From NCBI GenBank assembly GCA_947495985.1, contig CANMBD010000002.1, positions 372,001 to 436,000 of the forward strand: 64,000 nt of DNA, read 5' to 3'. The notes under the pieces are model-generated. The model had not been told where the DNA came from. It made no database searches and worked only from the letters and a program-made list of their open reading frames with translations. Origin of the DNA: an uncultured Sphingomonadaceae bacterium (GTDB taxonomy: Bacteria > Pseudomonadota > Alphaproteobacteria > Sphingomonadales > Sphingomonadaceae). Numbering within the stretch: position 1 is the stretch's first letter; every line of letters begins with the position of its first letter. This document shows, piece after piece, positions 36,885 to 47,165 of this stretch. The position numbers were made by a program, and so were the translations under genes.

Positions 36885-37953
36885 CCAGATTGGCAAGCCG
36901 GCTGGCTTCATCCTCGGCGATCAGCGCATCGACCATCTCGCCCAGTCCCCCGCCTTCGACAATTTCGGGCAGCTTATGCAGCGTCAGGTTGATCCGATGA
37001 TCGGTCACCCGGCCTTGCGGATAATTATAGGTGCGGATGCGTTCGGACCGGTCTCCGGAACCAACCATCGATTTGCGCGCTTCCGCTTCCTCGCTTTGCA
37101 CCGCATCGCGTTCTTGCTCGTAGAGCCGCGCGGCCAGCACTTTCATCGCCTGCGCCTTGTTCTTATGCTGTGACTTGCCATCCTGGCATTGCACCACGAG
37201 GCCGGTGGGCAAATGGGTGATGCGAATCGCGCTGTCAGTCTTGTTGACATGCTGCCCGCCCGCACCGCTCGCTCGATACGTGTCGATGCGAAGATCTTCG
37301 GTACGAATGTCGATATCAACTTCCTCGGGTTCTGGTAGAATCGCCACTGTCGCCGCGGATGTATGAATTCGTCCGCCGCTTTCCGTTTCGGGTACACGCT
37401 GCACCCGGTGCACACCGGATTCGAATTTCAGCTTGGCGAACACGCCCTTGCCATTGATATTCGCGACCACTTCCTTGAACCCGCCGACTTCGGACGCATT
37501 GGCCGAGATCAACTCGATCTTCCAGCCCTGCTCATCGGCAAAGCGGCTGTACATGCGGTATAGATCCCCGGCGAAAAGTGCCGCCTCGTCTCCGCCAGTG
37601 CCCGCGCGAATTTCGAGCATGGCAGGGCGATCATCGGCGCTATCCCGCGGCAATAGTTTCAGCGCCAGCGCATGCTCCGCCTTTTCGAGCGCTTTCTTGA
37701 CGTCGTCGACTTCATCGGCCGCCATCGCCTTCATTTCAGCATCATCACCGGTGAGCATTTCTTCCAGGCCCGTCTGTTCATCGCGCAGGCGCTGAACCTC
37801 GGCCGCGGCTTCGGCTACCGGTTCGATCTCGGCATATTCCTTGGAAACCTCGACAAATTTATCGCCGTCAAGATTACCAGAGGCCATCATCGCCTGCAGC
37901 TCGGCAAAGCGCGCTTCGATCTGGGCGATTCGTTGGGGTGTAATGGTGGTCAA
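36877..37953 (-). CDS. prfA: peptide chain release factor 1
   Basis: RF1, recognising UAA and UAG. The catalytic GAGGQHVN is at about residues 228-235. The N-terminal coiled coil and the late [17 protein letters not shown] region are typical. It overlaps hisS upstream (ATGA) and prmC downstream, so the three make one translationally coupled unit. 358 residues. Confidence 0.97.
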   Translation of the reverse strand: MTTITPQRIAQIEARFAELQAMMASGNLDGDKFVEVSKEYAEIEPVAEAAAEVQRLRDEQTGLEEMLTGDDAEMKAMAADEVDDVKKALEKAEHALALKLLPRDSADDRPAMLEIRAGTGGDEAALFAGDLYRMYSRFADEQGWKIELISANASEVGGFKEVVANINGKGVFAKLKFESGVHRVQRVPETESGGRIHTSAATVAILPEPEEVDIDIRTEDLRIDTYRASGAGGQHVNKTDSAIRITHLPTGLVVQCQDGKSQHKNKAQAMKVLAARLYEQERDAVQSEEAEARKSMVGSGDRSERIRTYNYPQGRVTDHRINLTLHKLPEIVEGGGLGEMVDALIAEDEASRLANLDG

Positions 37954-39281
37954 TCACCCTCTCCCAATTGTGCCACTTCCTGCTCCAGTTCATCGAGATT
38001 GGCCTCAAAACTGTCCATGTCCTCAGCGAATCTCAAATCCCACATCTTTTCAATAACGTCGTTTAGTTCCAATGCGGATTGCTCACCGGTGGCCAGATTT
38101 TTAAACTGCACCTTGCCCGAAGCCAGCTCATCTTCACCGATAATGATGGCGGCAAGCGCCCCCACCTGATTGGCGCGCGCCATCCGCTTTTTAAATTTAC
38201 CGCGCGCAAATATTTCCGCCGAAAATTTTGTTCGGCGCATTTCGCTCGCTACCGCCAAGGCCTTGGTTGTCGCCTCATCACCCATCGGCAAGATTGCGAG
38301 CTCCACGGGATCCGACGCAGCCTCATCCAACAACATCCCCAACCGCTCAATGCCGGCTGCCCAGCCTACAGCCGGTGTTGCGGGACCGCCCAGCGATTCA
38401 ATCAAGCCATCATAACGCCCACCGGCCAGCACGGTGCCCTGCGCGCCCAGCCGGTCGGTCACAAATTCAAACGCGGTGTGACGATAATAGTCGAGGCCGC
38501 GCACCAGTCGGCTGTTGCGCGTCCATGCCACACCGCAGGCATCCAGCCCCTCGGTGACCTCGGCAAAAAACTCTTTCGCGTCATCCGACAGATAGGCGTC
38601 AATTTCCGGCGCGCTGTCAGCGATCGGACGATCCTGCCGCTCTTTGCTGTCGAGGATACGCAGCGGATTGCGTTCCAATCGGTCCTGACTGTCCTGAGAC
38701 AGATCGGCTTTATGCGCCCGAAAATGTTCAACCAGCGCATCGCGCCACGCATCACGGCTTTCCGCGTCGCCCAATGTATTGAGCTGCAAGGTCACGCCGT
38801 CTGATATGCCCAGTTCGTTCAAAAGCTGATCCGCAAAACAGAGCAATTCGACATCCGCCGCCGCCTCACCGGCCCCGATAATTTCGGCATCCAGCTGATG
38901 AAACTGGCGATAACGGCCCTTTTGCGGGCGCTCATAGCGGAATAGCGGGCCGTGGGCGGACAGTTTCATTGGCGCATGTTGCTGCCAGCCATTGGTCAGA
39001 AAGGCGCGTGAAATTCCGGCGGTAAATTCCGGGCGCAAGGTCAGGCTGTCGCCGCCGCGATCTTCAAAACTATACATTTCCTTCGACACAACATCGGTGG
39101 TTTCCCCCAATGACCGAGCAAAAACAGCCGTCGGCTCAAACACCGGCATTTGCACGCCTTTAAACCCGTAGAGCCGCCGCACGCGCTCAAACGTCTCCAC
39201 GACATGCTGGAAACGCTCCTGGTCTTCGCCAAATATATCCTGCGTGCCGCGTACCGGTTGGGGTGTCTGTATCTTTGCCAT
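37950..39281 (-). CDS. hisS: histidine--tRNA ligase
   Basis: Class II synthetase. Motif 2 region reads [26 protein letters not shown], the His-specific loop reads [16 protein letters not shown], and motif 3 [11 protein letters not shown] follows. Anticodon-binding domain at the C-terminus. First gene of the hisS-prfA-prmC unit; divergent from the M61 peptidase. Confidence 0.97.
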   Translation of the reverse strand: MAKIQTPQPVRGTQDIFGEDQERFQHVVETFERVRRLYGFKGVQMPVFEPTAVFARSLGETTDVVSKEMYSFEDRGGDSLTLRPEFTAGISRAFLTNGWQQHAPMKLSAHGPLFRYERPQKGRYRQFHQLDAEIIGAGEAAADVELLCFADQLLNELGISDGVTLQLNTLGDAESRDAWRDALVEHFRAHKADLSQDSQDRLERNPLRILDSKERQDRPIADSAPEIDAYLSDDAKEFFAEVTEGLDACGVAWTRNSRLVRGLDYYRHTAFEFVTDRLGAQGTVLAGGRYDGLIESLGGPATPAVGWAAGIERLGMLLDEAASDPVELAILPMGDEATTKALAVASEMRRTKFSAEIFARGKFKKRMARANQVGALAAIIIGEDELASGKVQFKNLATGEQSALELNDVIEKMWDLRFAEDMDSFEANLDELEQEVAQLGEGD

Positions 39282-39442
39282 ATCTGCCCTTTGTCTTGAG
39301 CGCGCTTTAGCCGGTGCTGCGCAAAAGCGAAAGATGGCTTGTTTCTATTGTTTATATTGGTGCTTTTCTTATCCACCCTCTGGACGAAGCCGCCAAAACC
39401 CGCCATTCAGACTTGGCGATAATCTACGGGGATAAAATTAGT

Positions 39443-41413
39443 ATGCGTCTGGTTGCACTTTTGGGCCTGGTTTCGGCCCTTTCCGTTGTTTCGCCCCTCA
39501 CCACTGCCTCAGCCGCAATGCCGGACAATCTGAGCAAGCCGGTTTATACCGCACCGGAAGAAACAATCCCGAAAGCGCGGGATATCCCCTTTTCCGGCAC
39601 CATGCGCCTGATTGTCGATGCGCGCGATAACAAACAGGGTGTGTTCAAGGTCCAACAGTTTATTCCAGTCTCCGGACTAAAGCGCCTAACGCTGCTTTAC
39701 CCTGAATGGCTGCCCGGTAATCATGCGCCGCGGGGAGAGATTGAAAAGCTGGCCGGGCTGCGCATTTTAGCAGACAAAACAGATTTGGCCTGGGTACGCG
39801 ATGATGTCGATGTCTATGCATTTCATATCGATATTCCGCCCGGAGTAGAGGAAATTGAAGCGCGGTTCCAATTCACATCCGCCACGACAGCAAGTCAGGG
39901 CCGTGTCGTGATGGCGCCATCCATGCTGAACCTGCGCTGGCATCAGGTGTCGCTCTATCCCGCTGGCCATTATGTTCGTCAGATCCCGGTGGAAGCGACC
40001 GCCATCTATCCGGACGGCTGGCGCGCAGCCAGCGCCATGCGACCGAAAACAAGACAGGATAAATCAACCGGTACCAACCGTGTCGCCTATCAAAAGACGG
40101 ATTATGACACCTTGGTCGACAGCCCTGTCTTTGCTGGTAAACATTTTCAAACATATCGTCTAAGCCGCCGTGCCCATCTCAATATTGTCGCAGATGACGG
40201 GAAATATCTCAGACCCGCAAAGTCCCACATCGCCAAGCACAGCAAGCTGATGCGCGAAGCCGAAAGCCTGTTTGGTTCCCATCCCTATGACCGGTATGAT
40301 TTTCTGCTCGCACTGACCGAAGAAATGGGCGGTATCGGAATTGAACATCACCGGTCGTCTGAAAATGGTGTGAACCGCGAATATTTTACCGAATGGAAAA
40401 AAGGGCCGGGCCGCCGCAACCTGTTGCCACATGAGGTTGTCCACGCCTGGAACGGCAAATATCGCCGTCCGGCAGGCATGTGGACGCCAGATTTTCGCGA
40501 GCCGATGCGCGACAATCTGCTGTGGGTCTATGAAGGGCAGACCCAGTTTTGGGGCTATGTGCTCGGCGCCCGGTCTGGGCTCTATTCAAAACAGGACACG
40601 CTGGATGCCTTTGCGGCTATTGCAGCGGGCATGGACCGGCGTGTGGGGCGGCAATGGCGTCCGCTGATCGACACCACCCATGATCCGATAATCGCCGCGC
40701 GCAAACCCAAACCGTGGAGCAGCTGGCAGCGGCAGGAAGATTATTATAATGAAGGCCTGCTGATATGGCTGGAGGTTGATGGCATTATTCGCCGCGAATC
40801 AGGCGACAAGAAATCGCTCGAGAATTTCGCCCGCCGCTTCTTCAAGGGCAGAAACGGTGATTATGGCGTGGTCACTTATGAGCTGGACGATGTCATAGAC
40901 ACTCTGAATGCCATTCAACCCTATGACTGGGCAGGGTTTATCGAGCAGCGCGTCTACCAGCCGACGACAGAAGCACCCAAAAACGGCTTGACCCTTGGCG
41001 GGTATAAGCTGGTTTATGATGCCACGCGCAGCGACTATATCCAAGCCAATGACAAACGCCGAAAGCAAATTGATCTCAGCCACAGTATTGGCATGGTGAT
41101 GAGCGACAAGGGCGTGGTAAAGGCAGTCATGTGGGATGGCCCGGCATTTAAGGCTGGCTTGAAAACCGGTCTCACCATCACCGCAGTCAATGGCAAGGCC
41201 TATAGCGGTGAGATGCTAACCCAGGCGATTGAGGAAAATCGCGGGCAAATGAACAAAATCGAGATTTTTGCGAAGGATGACGATCAATATAGCAATTTTA
41301 TGGTCGATTATTCCGGCGGGCTTCGCTATCCGCACCTGAAAAAAATAGCCACGGAAGAGGGTGACGCAATTGAAGGGGGCATTGACCGGCTTTTGAAGCC
41401 AAAAACCAGATAA
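39443..41413 (+). CDS. M61 family metallopeptidase with PDZ domain
   Basis: A 25-residue signal peptide (MRLVALLGLVSALSVVSPLTTASA) is followed by a beta-domain, then the zinc metallopeptidase core with HEVVH near residue 330 and a downstream Glu in the YEGQTQFWG segment. A C-terminal PDZ domain carries VMWDGPAFKAGLKTG. M61 members are glycyl aminopeptidases of the periplasm. 656 residues from this start; a longer form lacks a credible signal. Confidence 0.93.
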   Translation: MRLVALLGLVSALSVVSPLTTASAAMPDNLSKPVYTAPEETIPKARDIPFSGTMRLIVDARDNKQGVFKVQQFIPVSGLKRLTLLYPEWLPGNHAPRGEIEKLAGLRILADKTDLAWVRDDVDVYAFHIDIPPGVEEIEARFQFTSATTASQGRVVMAPSMLNLRWHQVSLYPAGHYVRQIPVEATAIYPDGWRAASAMRPKTRQDKSTGTNRVAYQKTDYDTLVDSPVFAGKHFQTYRLSRRAHLNIVADDGKYLRPAKSHIAKHSKLMREAESLFGSHPYDRYDFLLALTEEMGGIGIEHHRSSENGVNREYFTEWKKGPGRRNLLPHEVVHAWNGKYRRPAGMWTPDFREPMRDNLLWVYEGQTQFWGYVLGARSGLYSKQDTLDAFAAIAAGMDRRVGRQWRPLIDTTHDPIIAARKPKPWSSWQRQEDYYNEGLLIWLEVDGIIRRESGDKKSLENFARRFFKGRNGDYGVVTYELDDVIDTLNAIQPYDWAGFIEQRVYQPTTEAPKNGLTLGGYKLVYDATRSDYIQANDKRRKQIDLSHSIGMVMSDKGVVKAVMWDGPAFKAGLKTGLTITAVNGKAYSGEMLTQAIEENRGQMNKIEIFAKDDDQYSNFMVDYSGGLRYPHLKKIATEEGDAIEGGIDRLLKPKTR

Positions 41414-41427
41414 TAGGACCATAATCT

Positions 41428-41961
41428 ATGGACATCACCCAGATTCCTATCGGCGATAACCCGCCGGAAAGCCTGAACGTCATCATCGAAGTTCCCGTTG
41501 GCGGTGAACCGGTTAAATATGAATTTGACAAAGCCTCCGGCGCGCTATTTGTCGACCGCATCCTGCATACGCCGATGCGCTATCCCGCCAATTACGGTTT
41601 TATTCCGCATACCTTGTCCCCCGATGGCGATCCCCTGGACGCGCTGGTCGTCGCACGCTCCCCGTTCATGCCTGGCTGTGTAGTGCGTTGCCGCCCGATT
41701 GCTGTGCTCAATCTGGAAGACGAGCATGGCGGTGACGAAAAGCTGCTCTGCGTCCCGATCGATGCGACTTTCCCTTATTATCGGGCTATCGGCGAAGGCG
41801 GCGACCTGCCCGAGATCGTCATGCAGCAAATCGAACATTTCTTCACCCACTACAAAGACCTGGAACCTGAAAAATGGGTCCGTGTTGGTAAATGGGGTGA
41901 TGCCGAAGAGGCGCGCAAGGTCGTGCTGGACGCTATCGAACTAGCCAAAGAAAAGAAATGA
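41428..41961 (+). CDS. ppa: inorganic pyrophosphatase
   Basis: Soluble family I pyrophosphatase, Mg-dependent. The signature DGDPLDAL (D-x-D-P-x-D) is at about residues 65-72, with conserved EVPVGG and KYEFDKASG upstream. 177 residues, typical. Its stop overlaps the next gene as ATGA. Confidence 0.97.
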   Translation: MDITQIPIGDNPPESLNVIIEVPVGGEPVKYEFDKASGALFVDRILHTPMRYPANYGFIPHTLSPDGDPLDALVVARSPFMPGCVVRCRPIAVLNLEDEHGGDEKLLCVPIDATFPYYRAIGEGGDLPEIVMQQIEHFFTHYKDLEPEKWVRVGKWGDAEEARKVVLDAIELAKEKK

Positions 41962-42272
41962 CCCCTACGCATCTCGTGGCCGGATTGGCGCTGATTGCCA
42001 GTCTGGCCGCGTGCGCAACGCCGGAAACCCGGGTGCGCAACGGGTTGATGAGCGCAGGCCTGTCCAAGCCGATTGCCAGCTGTATGGCGGACCGGATGGT
42101 GGATCGCCTGTCCTACGCGCAAATCGACAAGCTCAGCCGCGTCGACAAACTGCGCAAGCGCGATCCCGGCGATATCAGCATCAATGAGTTTGTGAAACGG
42201 ACCAAGGCATTGCAGGATCCCGAAATACTGGGTGTCGTGACCTCTTCGGGATTGGTTTGCGCGGTGAAATGA
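41958..42272 (+). CDS. small lipoprotein of unknown function
   Basis: 104 residues with a clear signal and lipobox ending LAAC at residue 19. The mature part is short, helical and has two further Cys (SCMADRM and VCAVK). It is coupled to ppa by an ATGA overlap and to the next GNAT gene by another ATGA. Function unknown. Confidence 0.7.
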   Translation: MTPTHLVAGLALIASLAACATPETRVRNGLMSAGLSKPIASCMADRMVDRLSYAQIDKLSRVDKLRKRDPGDISINEFVKRTKALQDPEILGVVTSSGLVCAVK

Positions 42273-42802
42273 CCATGAATACACAGCCGATCGGATGCCG
42301 AAAAGCTGTGGCCGAGGACGCGGACCATTTGCCTGCCATTGAAAGATCAGCAGGATCAGCCTTTCTATCCGTGCCCGGGCTTGAATGGATTGCCAATAGC
42401 GACGATGTCCTATCGGCAGAGGCACAGCTTCAACGGATAAAGCAAGGGCTGGTCTGGGTGGCTGAAACGGCCGATCAAGAGCAGGTAGGATTTCTGACCG
42501 CTGAACAATTTGATCAAGAATATCATATCTGGGAACTATCCGTACACCAAGAGCATCAAAAGCGCGGCATTGGCCGCGCCTTACTAAATGCCCTGACGGA
42601 TCAAGCACGGTGCGAAACAATTACCGCCATTACGCTGACCACCTTTCGCGACCTGCCATTTAACGAGCAATTCTATCGGAATATGGGTTACAGAACCCTG
42701 GAAGAAAGTCAGCAATCCGGGCGACTTCAATCCGTATTGGCGGCTGAAAAAGCCAGCGGTCTGCCAATAGAACGGCGCTGCGCGATGCAATTGTCTTTGT
42801 GA
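42269..42802 (+). CDS. GNAT family N-acetyltransferase
   Basis: 177 residues. Motif A: QEHQKRGIGRALLNALTDQAR, followed by NEQFYRNMGYRTLEE, the standard GNAT C-terminal segment. Start ATG overlaps the previous stop as ATGA; another ATG lies two codons later. Substrate unknown. Confidence 0.9.
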   Translation: MTMNTQPIGCRKAVAEDADHLPAIERSAGSAFLSVPGLEWIANSDDVLSAEAQLQRIKQGLVWVAETADQEQVGFLTAEQFDQEYHIWELSVHQEHQKRGIGRALLNALTDQARCETITAITLTTFRDLPFNEQFYRNMGYRTLEESQQSGRLQSVLAAEKASGLPIERRCAMQLSL

Positions 42803-42918
42803 CAGCCGGATTTCGCCGGATATTATCGTAAATCGGGGTGGAAATCCCTACCTGACTGTGCTTTAGCCCTCCGCAAGACTCGCTAACCAAAGATACAAGA
42901 AAGGCGCTGCATCGTCCC

Positions 42919-44118
42919 ATGAACATCCATGAATATCAGGCCAAAGAACAACTCGCCAAATATGGCATTGGCATCCCTGCGGGCCACGCAGCCCTAACCG
43001 TTGACGAAGCTGTCGCGGCGGCCGAAAAATTGCCCGGACCACTCTATGTGGTAAAGGCGCAAATTCATGCTGGTGGACGCGGTAAAGGCAAGTTCAAGGA
43101 GTTGGGCCCGGATGCAAGCGGCGGCGTACGTCTGTCCAAATCAGTCGATGCCGTACGCGAAAATGCCACCGAAATGCTAGGCAACACGCTGGTTACCATC
43201 CAGACCGGTGATGAAGGCAAGCAGGTTAACCGGCTCTATGTCACCGACGGCGTCGACATTGCCGAGGAATATTATCTTTCCATGTTGGTCGACCGGGCAA
43301 CCGGCCGGATCGCGATGATCGTATCCACCGAAGGCGGCATGGACATTGAAGACGTCGCGCATAACACGCCGGAAAAAATCAAGACGATCACGATTGATCC
43401 TGCACAGGGATTCATGCCGCATCATGGCCGGTCCATGGCTTTTGCTCTCGGCCTGTCCGGTGATCTCAACAAGCAGGCGCAGAAGCTCGGCAAGCAACTT
43501 TACACCGCTTTCACCGACATGGACTGCGAGATGCTGGAAATTAACCCGCTCGTGGAAACCAAAGATGGTCAGCTGCTGGTGCTCGATACAAAAATGAGCT
43601 TCGACGGCAACGCCCTGATGCGTCACCCCAACCTGATGGAACTGCGCGACGTGACCGAGGAAGATCCGGCAGAAGTCGAAGCTTCCAAATATGACCTCGC
43701 CTACATTAAACTGGACGGCAATATCGGCTGTATGGTCAATGGTGCCGGCCTTGCCATGGCGACGATGGATATCATCAAGCTCAACGGCGCGTTCCCGGCC
43801 AACTTCCTCGACGTAGGCGGCGGCGCGACCACGGAAAAAGTGACTGCTGCGTTCAAAATCATTCTCGCTGACCCCGCTGTAGAAGGCATTTTGGTCAATA
43901 TCTTCGGCGGTATCATGAAATGCGACATCATCGCCGAAGGCATTGTCACGGCGGCCAAGGAAGTCGATCTGTCCGTTCCGCTCGTAGTCCGTCTCGAAGG
44001 TACCAATGTTGCCAAGGGCAAGGAAATTTTGGCGAATAGCGGTCTGCCGATCGTATCTGCCGATGATCTGGGCGATGCTGCGAAGAAAATTGTTGTGCAA
44101 GTGAAAGACGCTGCCTGA
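42919..44118 (+). CDS. sucC: succinate--CoA ligase, beta subunit
   Basis: 399-residue ATP-grasp beta subunit of succinyl-CoA synthetase. [13 protein letters not shown] and GGAT near the phosphate-loop and [14 protein letters not shown] are characteristic. It needs the alpha subunit SucD, which is not in this window; etfB and etfA follow instead, after a 133-base spacer. AGAAAGG precedes the ATG. Confidence 0.96.
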   Translation: MNIHEYQAKEQLAKYGIGIPAGHAALTVDEAVAAAEKLPGPLYVVKAQIHAGGRGKGKFKELGPDASGGVRLSKSVDAVRENATEMLGNTLVTIQTGDEGKQVNRLYVTDGVDIAEEYYLSMLVDRATGRIAMIVSTEGGMDIEDVAHNTPEKIKTITIDPAQGFMPHHGRSMAFALGLSGDLNKQAQKLGKQLYTAFTDMDCEMLEINPLVETKDGQLLVLDTKMSFDGNALMRHPNLMELRDVTEEDPAEVEASKYDLAYIKLDGNIGCMVNGAGLAMATMDIIKLNGAFPANFLDVGGGATTEKVTAAFKIILADPAVEGILVNIFGGIMKCDIIAEGIVTAAKEVDLSVPLVVRLEGTNVAKGKEILANSGLPIVSADDLGDAAKKIVVQVKDAA

Positions 44119-44192
44119 ACACCGGCATAGGTCATAAAGTACAGCTAGGCATTATCCTCAAAAATGATGATGCTGCGCCGCAACATAGATAT

Positions 44193-44214
44193 TTGACGTT
44201 TACGTGAACGTAAG
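44193..44214 (+). promoter_or_regulatory. LiuR-like palindrome upstream of etfB
   Basis: The core ACGTTTACGTGAACGT (44196-44211) is symmetric at 14 of 16 bases. It recalls the MerR-family LiuR operators of branched-chain acyl-CoA catabolism genes in proteobacteria, which often control etf genes. The regulator is not in this window, so the link is inferred from the motif. Confidence 0.4.
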
Positions 44215-44251
44215 CTAAAGCGTTCGCAGAAATTGAAAGAAGGAAACAGCA

Positions 44252-44998
44252 ATGAAAATCCTGGTGCCCGTCAAACGGGTGATTGACTATAATGTGAAAC
44301 CGCGGGTCAAATCCGACGGCAGCGGCGTGGATCTCGCCAATGTCAAAATGTCGATGAACCCATTTGACGAAATCTCTGTCGAAGAAGCGATTCGCCTGAA
44401 AGAGGCAGGCAAGGCAGAAGAAATCGTCGCGGTTTCAGTTGGCCCGCAAAAGGCTCAGGAAACCCTGCGCACCGCTCTCGCCATGGGTGCAGACCGTGCG
44501 ATCCTGGTGCAGACCGACGACGAAGTCGAGCCACTGGGCGTGGCCAAAATCCTTGCGAAAATCGTTGAAGAAGAAGCGCCGAAGCTGGTCATTACCGGCA
44601 AGCAGGCGATTGACGATGATAGCAACCAGACCGGCCAGATGCTCGCAGCCCTGCTCGGTTGGGGTCAAGGTACGTTCGCCAACACGGTTTCTGTCGACGG
44701 CGACAGCGTTGAAGTGAAGCGCGAAATTGACGGCGGCCTGCAGACGGTCAAATTGAACCTGCCTGCCGTGGTTACCACCGACCTGCGCCTCAACGAGCCG
44801 CGCTATGCGTCGCTGCCGAATATCATGAAGGCGAAGAAAAAGCCGCTCGATGAGAAAACACCCGCCGATTACGGCGTCGATATTTCTCCGCGCCTCACCA
44901 CCACCAATGTTTCCGAACCGCCTGTGCGTCAGGCCGGTGAAAAGGTTGAAGATGTGGATGCGCTGGTCGCCAAACTTAAAGCTGTAGGAGCCATCTGA
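44252..44998 (+). CDS. etfB: electron transfer flavoprotein, beta subunit
   Basis: 248 residues, adenine-nucleotide alpha-hydrolase fold. [18 protein letters not shown] opens the protein, and the recognition loop around residue 190 reads [20 protein letters not shown], including the Leu contacting dehydrogenases. ETF moves electrons from acyl-CoA dehydrogenases to ETF-quinone oxidoreductase. AAGGA precedes the ATG. Coupled to etfA by TGATG. Confidence 0.97.
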   Translation: MKILVPVKRVIDYNVKPRVKSDGSGVDLANVKMSMNPFDEISVEEAIRLKEAGKAEEIVAVSVGPQKAQETLRTALAMGADRAILVQTDDEVEPLGVAKILAKIVEEEAPKLVITGKQAIDDDSNQTGQMLAALLGWGQGTFANTVSVDGDSVEVKREIDGGLQTVKLNLPAVVTTDLRLNEPRYASLPNIMKAKKKPLDEKTPADYGVDISPRLTTTNVSEPPVRQAGEKVEDVDALVAKLKAVGAI

Positions 44999-45927
44999 TG
45001 AAGACTCTTGTACTCGTAGAACATGACAATAGCGAAATGAAAGATGCGACGCTGGCCGTTGTCACCGCCGCGTCGCAACTGGGTGAAGTCCACGCTCTGG
45101 TCGCCGGCTCCGGCTGTGCCAGTGTCGGTGAGCAAGCCGCCAAGGTTGCCGGTGTCAGCACCGTGCATGTCGCCGATGATGCATCGCTGGCTAACCAGCT
45201 TGCTGAAAATGTTGCGCCATTGGTTGCCAGCTTGATGGAAAGCCATGACGCTTTCCTCGCGCCCGCAACCACGACCGGCAAAAACATCGCACCACGCGTT
45301 GCTGCCCTGCTCGACGTTATGCAAATTTCGGACATTCTCTCGGTGGAAAGCGAAGACACATTCACGCGTCCGATTTACGCGGGCAACGCGATTGCCACCG
45401 TCAAATCGAGCGATGCCAAGAAAGTCATCACCGTACGCGGTACGGCTTTTGACAAGGCGGCGGCCGAAGGCGGTTCTGCATCCATCGAAGGCGTCACTGG
45501 CGCAGGCGAATCCGGCCTGTCCAGCTTCGTCAGCGAAGAAATCGCCAAGTCCGAACGTCCCGAACTCACCTCCGCCAAGATCATCGTATCCGGCGGCCGT
45601 GCCTTGGGCTCTTCCGAGAAATTCGAAGAAGTCATCACGCCATTGGCCGATAAACTCGGTGCCGGCATCGGTGCTTCACGTGCTGCAGTTGATGCGGGCT
45701 ATGTCCCCAACGACTATCAGGTCGGCCAAACCGGCAAGATCGTTGCACCAGAGGTCTATATCGCCATCGGCATTTCCGGCGCGATCCAGCATCTCGCCGG
45801 CATGAAAGACTCCAAAACAATCGTTGCGATCAACAAGGACGAAGACGCACCGATTTTCCAGATTGCCGATATCGGACTGGTTGCGGATCTGTTCAACGCC
45901 GTACCGGAGTTGACCGAGAAGGTATGA
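44998..45927 (+). CDS. etfA: electron transfer flavoprotein, alpha subunit
   Basis: 309 residues. The C-terminal FAD-binding domain has [12 protein letters not shown], the [28 protein letters not shown] signature and NKDEDAPIF. Forms the FAD heterodimer with EtfB. A hairpin and an intrinsic terminator follow. Confidence 0.97.
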   Translation: MKTLVLVEHDNSEMKDATLAVVTAASQLGEVHALVAGSGCASVGEQAAKVAGVSTVHVADDASLANQLAENVAPLVASLMESHDAFLAPATTTGKNIAPRVAALLDVMQISDILSVESEDTFTRPIYAGNAIATVKSSDAKKVITVRGTAFDKAAAEGGSASIEGVTGAGESGLSSFVSEEIAKSERPELTSAKIIVSGGRALGSSEKFEEVITPLADKLGAGIGASRAAVDAGYVPNDYQVGQTGKIVAPEVYIAIGISGAIQHLAGMKDSKTIVAINKDEDAPIFQIADIGLVADLFNAVPELTEKV

Positions 45928-45934
45928 AAAGGTT

Positions 45935-45959
45935 TCGATCAAAGTGGTACTTTGATCGA
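45935..45959. repeat. 10-base perfect inverted repeat downstream of etfA
   Basis: TCGATCAAAG (45935-45944), five bases, CTTTGATCGA (45950-45959), only eight bases after the etfA stop. It is separate from the terminator that follows. It may stabilise the etf mRNA end, or mark a boundary of the AT-rich gene downstream. Confidence 0.55.
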
Positions 45960-45971
45960 GATTGATAACTT

Positions 45972-46002
45972 AAAACCCCGGCGTGAAAGCGCTGGGGTTT
46001 TT
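45972..46002 (+). terminator. strong intrinsic terminator of the etf operon
   Basis: AAAACCCCGGCG pairs with CGCTGGGGTTTT around a six-base loop, with an overlapping run of T. A twelve-pair stem including one G-U. Confidence 0.88.
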
Positions 46003-46035
46003 ACTTACTTCAAATTAGCGCTATGATCGCGCTAA
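46000..46035 (+). promoter_or_regulatory. compact promoter with overlapping operator before the orphan gene
   Basis: TTTACT (46000-46005), 16 bases, TATGAT (46022-46027) resembles a sigma-70 promoter. A perfect dyad TTAGCGC-N7-GCGCTAA (46015-46035) covers the -10. The expected transcript start would fall beside the ATG at 46035, making the mRNA nearly leaderless. Inferred by eye. Confidence 0.4.
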
Positions 46036-47087
46036 TGACATTAGAGAAAATACCAGAATCAGCTCGAATAGCTGATTTCTTCCATCATATTGATGCGGGT
46101 TTTATCAATCGAAGGTTATGCCTCAAATATCTTGGCCCACTCGCTTCCGAATATACCAAACGTTCTAGCGATGAAAATCATCATATGGCAAAACTAGCCA
46201 ATGACCACCTACTAACGACCATGGTTATTGACGTTTGCCAACATGTCGGTGTTCCAACGCTTTGGGGAGCCATTGCAAGCGGGGAATCTATGCATATGTT
46301 TAGGAGCGATCACAGGCTTGAGCCATGTCCCGAAGTTTACGATGAACCAAGAGTATCTCATGAGATATTTCAGGATTTAGAGTGCCAAAAACGTATCGTA
46401 ATCAGCTATCATACAAGTCATTTGGTGAGTGATACGGGGACCATGGTTCTCTCAGAGGGTCACCAGAAGGGCTACGTGGAATCTATCGTCGGTCGACTGC
46501 ATGATAGAGGTGCTCACTATGAGGTTGAGCCGTTAATCATTGGCAGCCCTTGGCTCGATCATCCTAGAAACAATGATCCTACGGGACACTTGATGTGGAT
46601 CGGAAGGGATCACGGTGAAATTTTGCCTCAAGACATTGAGCAATTTGCAAAAATGGTTGATGTTAATGTTGCCAATTCAGATGAATGGATGTCTGCGATG
46701 CGTGAGCTTCCAGAAGAGCAAGTCAAACAAAGCATTGCAAACCTGCTCAATGAACCAACAAAGAAAGACTGGGGCGGCGAATCCAATGATCACTTTTCTG
46801 GCAATGTGGTACTCAACGGCAAAACCAGGACCGCAGCCTTTCTATTGAAAGGCCTAACGAATTTTCGCGAAATGACGCTGGAAATGTGCGGCAAGCGAGC
46901 AGACCAAATCGTGAGGTTGGTAAATTCAGGCGCTGATATCTCAATTGTTCAGCACTCGCATTTGGTTGGGGAAGCTGTCCGACAGACCTTAAGGGCTCTG
47001 AGTGTTTTTCCAGGCAATCCAGGGAAGTTTTGCATAATCGATGGCCAAAGCACTTATCGAATACTGAAAGCCTATGATCTTATCTAA
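46035..47087 (+). CDS. AT-rich orphan protein, possible restriction-nuclease-like domain
   Basis: About 350 residues. Base composition is clearly lower in GC than the genes on both sides, suggesting recent transfer. I recognise no firm family. The C-terminal 100 residues have conserved-looking blocks: DWGGESNDHFSG, AFLLKGLTNF, MCGKRADQIVRLV, ISIVQHSHLVG and IIDGQSTYRILKAY. The GGE...D...LLKG order is compatible with a PD-(D/E)xK fold, which would make it a nuclease or defence effector, but that is a guess. An ATG at 46023 is the alternative start. It stands alone between etfA and a cupin gene. Confidence 0.65.
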   Translation: MTLEKIPESARIADFFHHIDAGFINRRLCLKYLGPLASEYTKRSSDENHHMAKLANDHLLTTMVIDVCQHVGVPTLWGAIASGESMHMFRSDHRLEPCPEVYDEPRVSHEIFQDLECQKRIVISYHTSHLVSDTGTMVLSEGHQKGYVESIVGRLHDRGAHYEVEPLIIGSPWLDHPRNNDPTGHLMWIGRDHGEILPQDIEQFAKMVDVNVANSDEWMSAMRELPEEQVKQSIANLLNEPTKKDWGGESNDHFSGNVVLNGKTRTAAFLLKGLTNFREMTLEMCGKRADQIVRLVNSGADISIVQHSHLVGEAVRQTLRALSVFPGNPGKFCIIDGQSTYRILKAYDLI

Positions 47088-47165
47088 GACGGTGATGATT
47101 TACTTCGCCATCATGACCCAGCGCGCCGTCTTTTTTCTGCAACCTCCCCCTGATACGACGCTTTC

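Noticed and set aside
42808..42847. GGATTTC/GAAATCC dyad before sucC
   Set aside because: The 26-base spacing makes a weak stem and no T-run follows.
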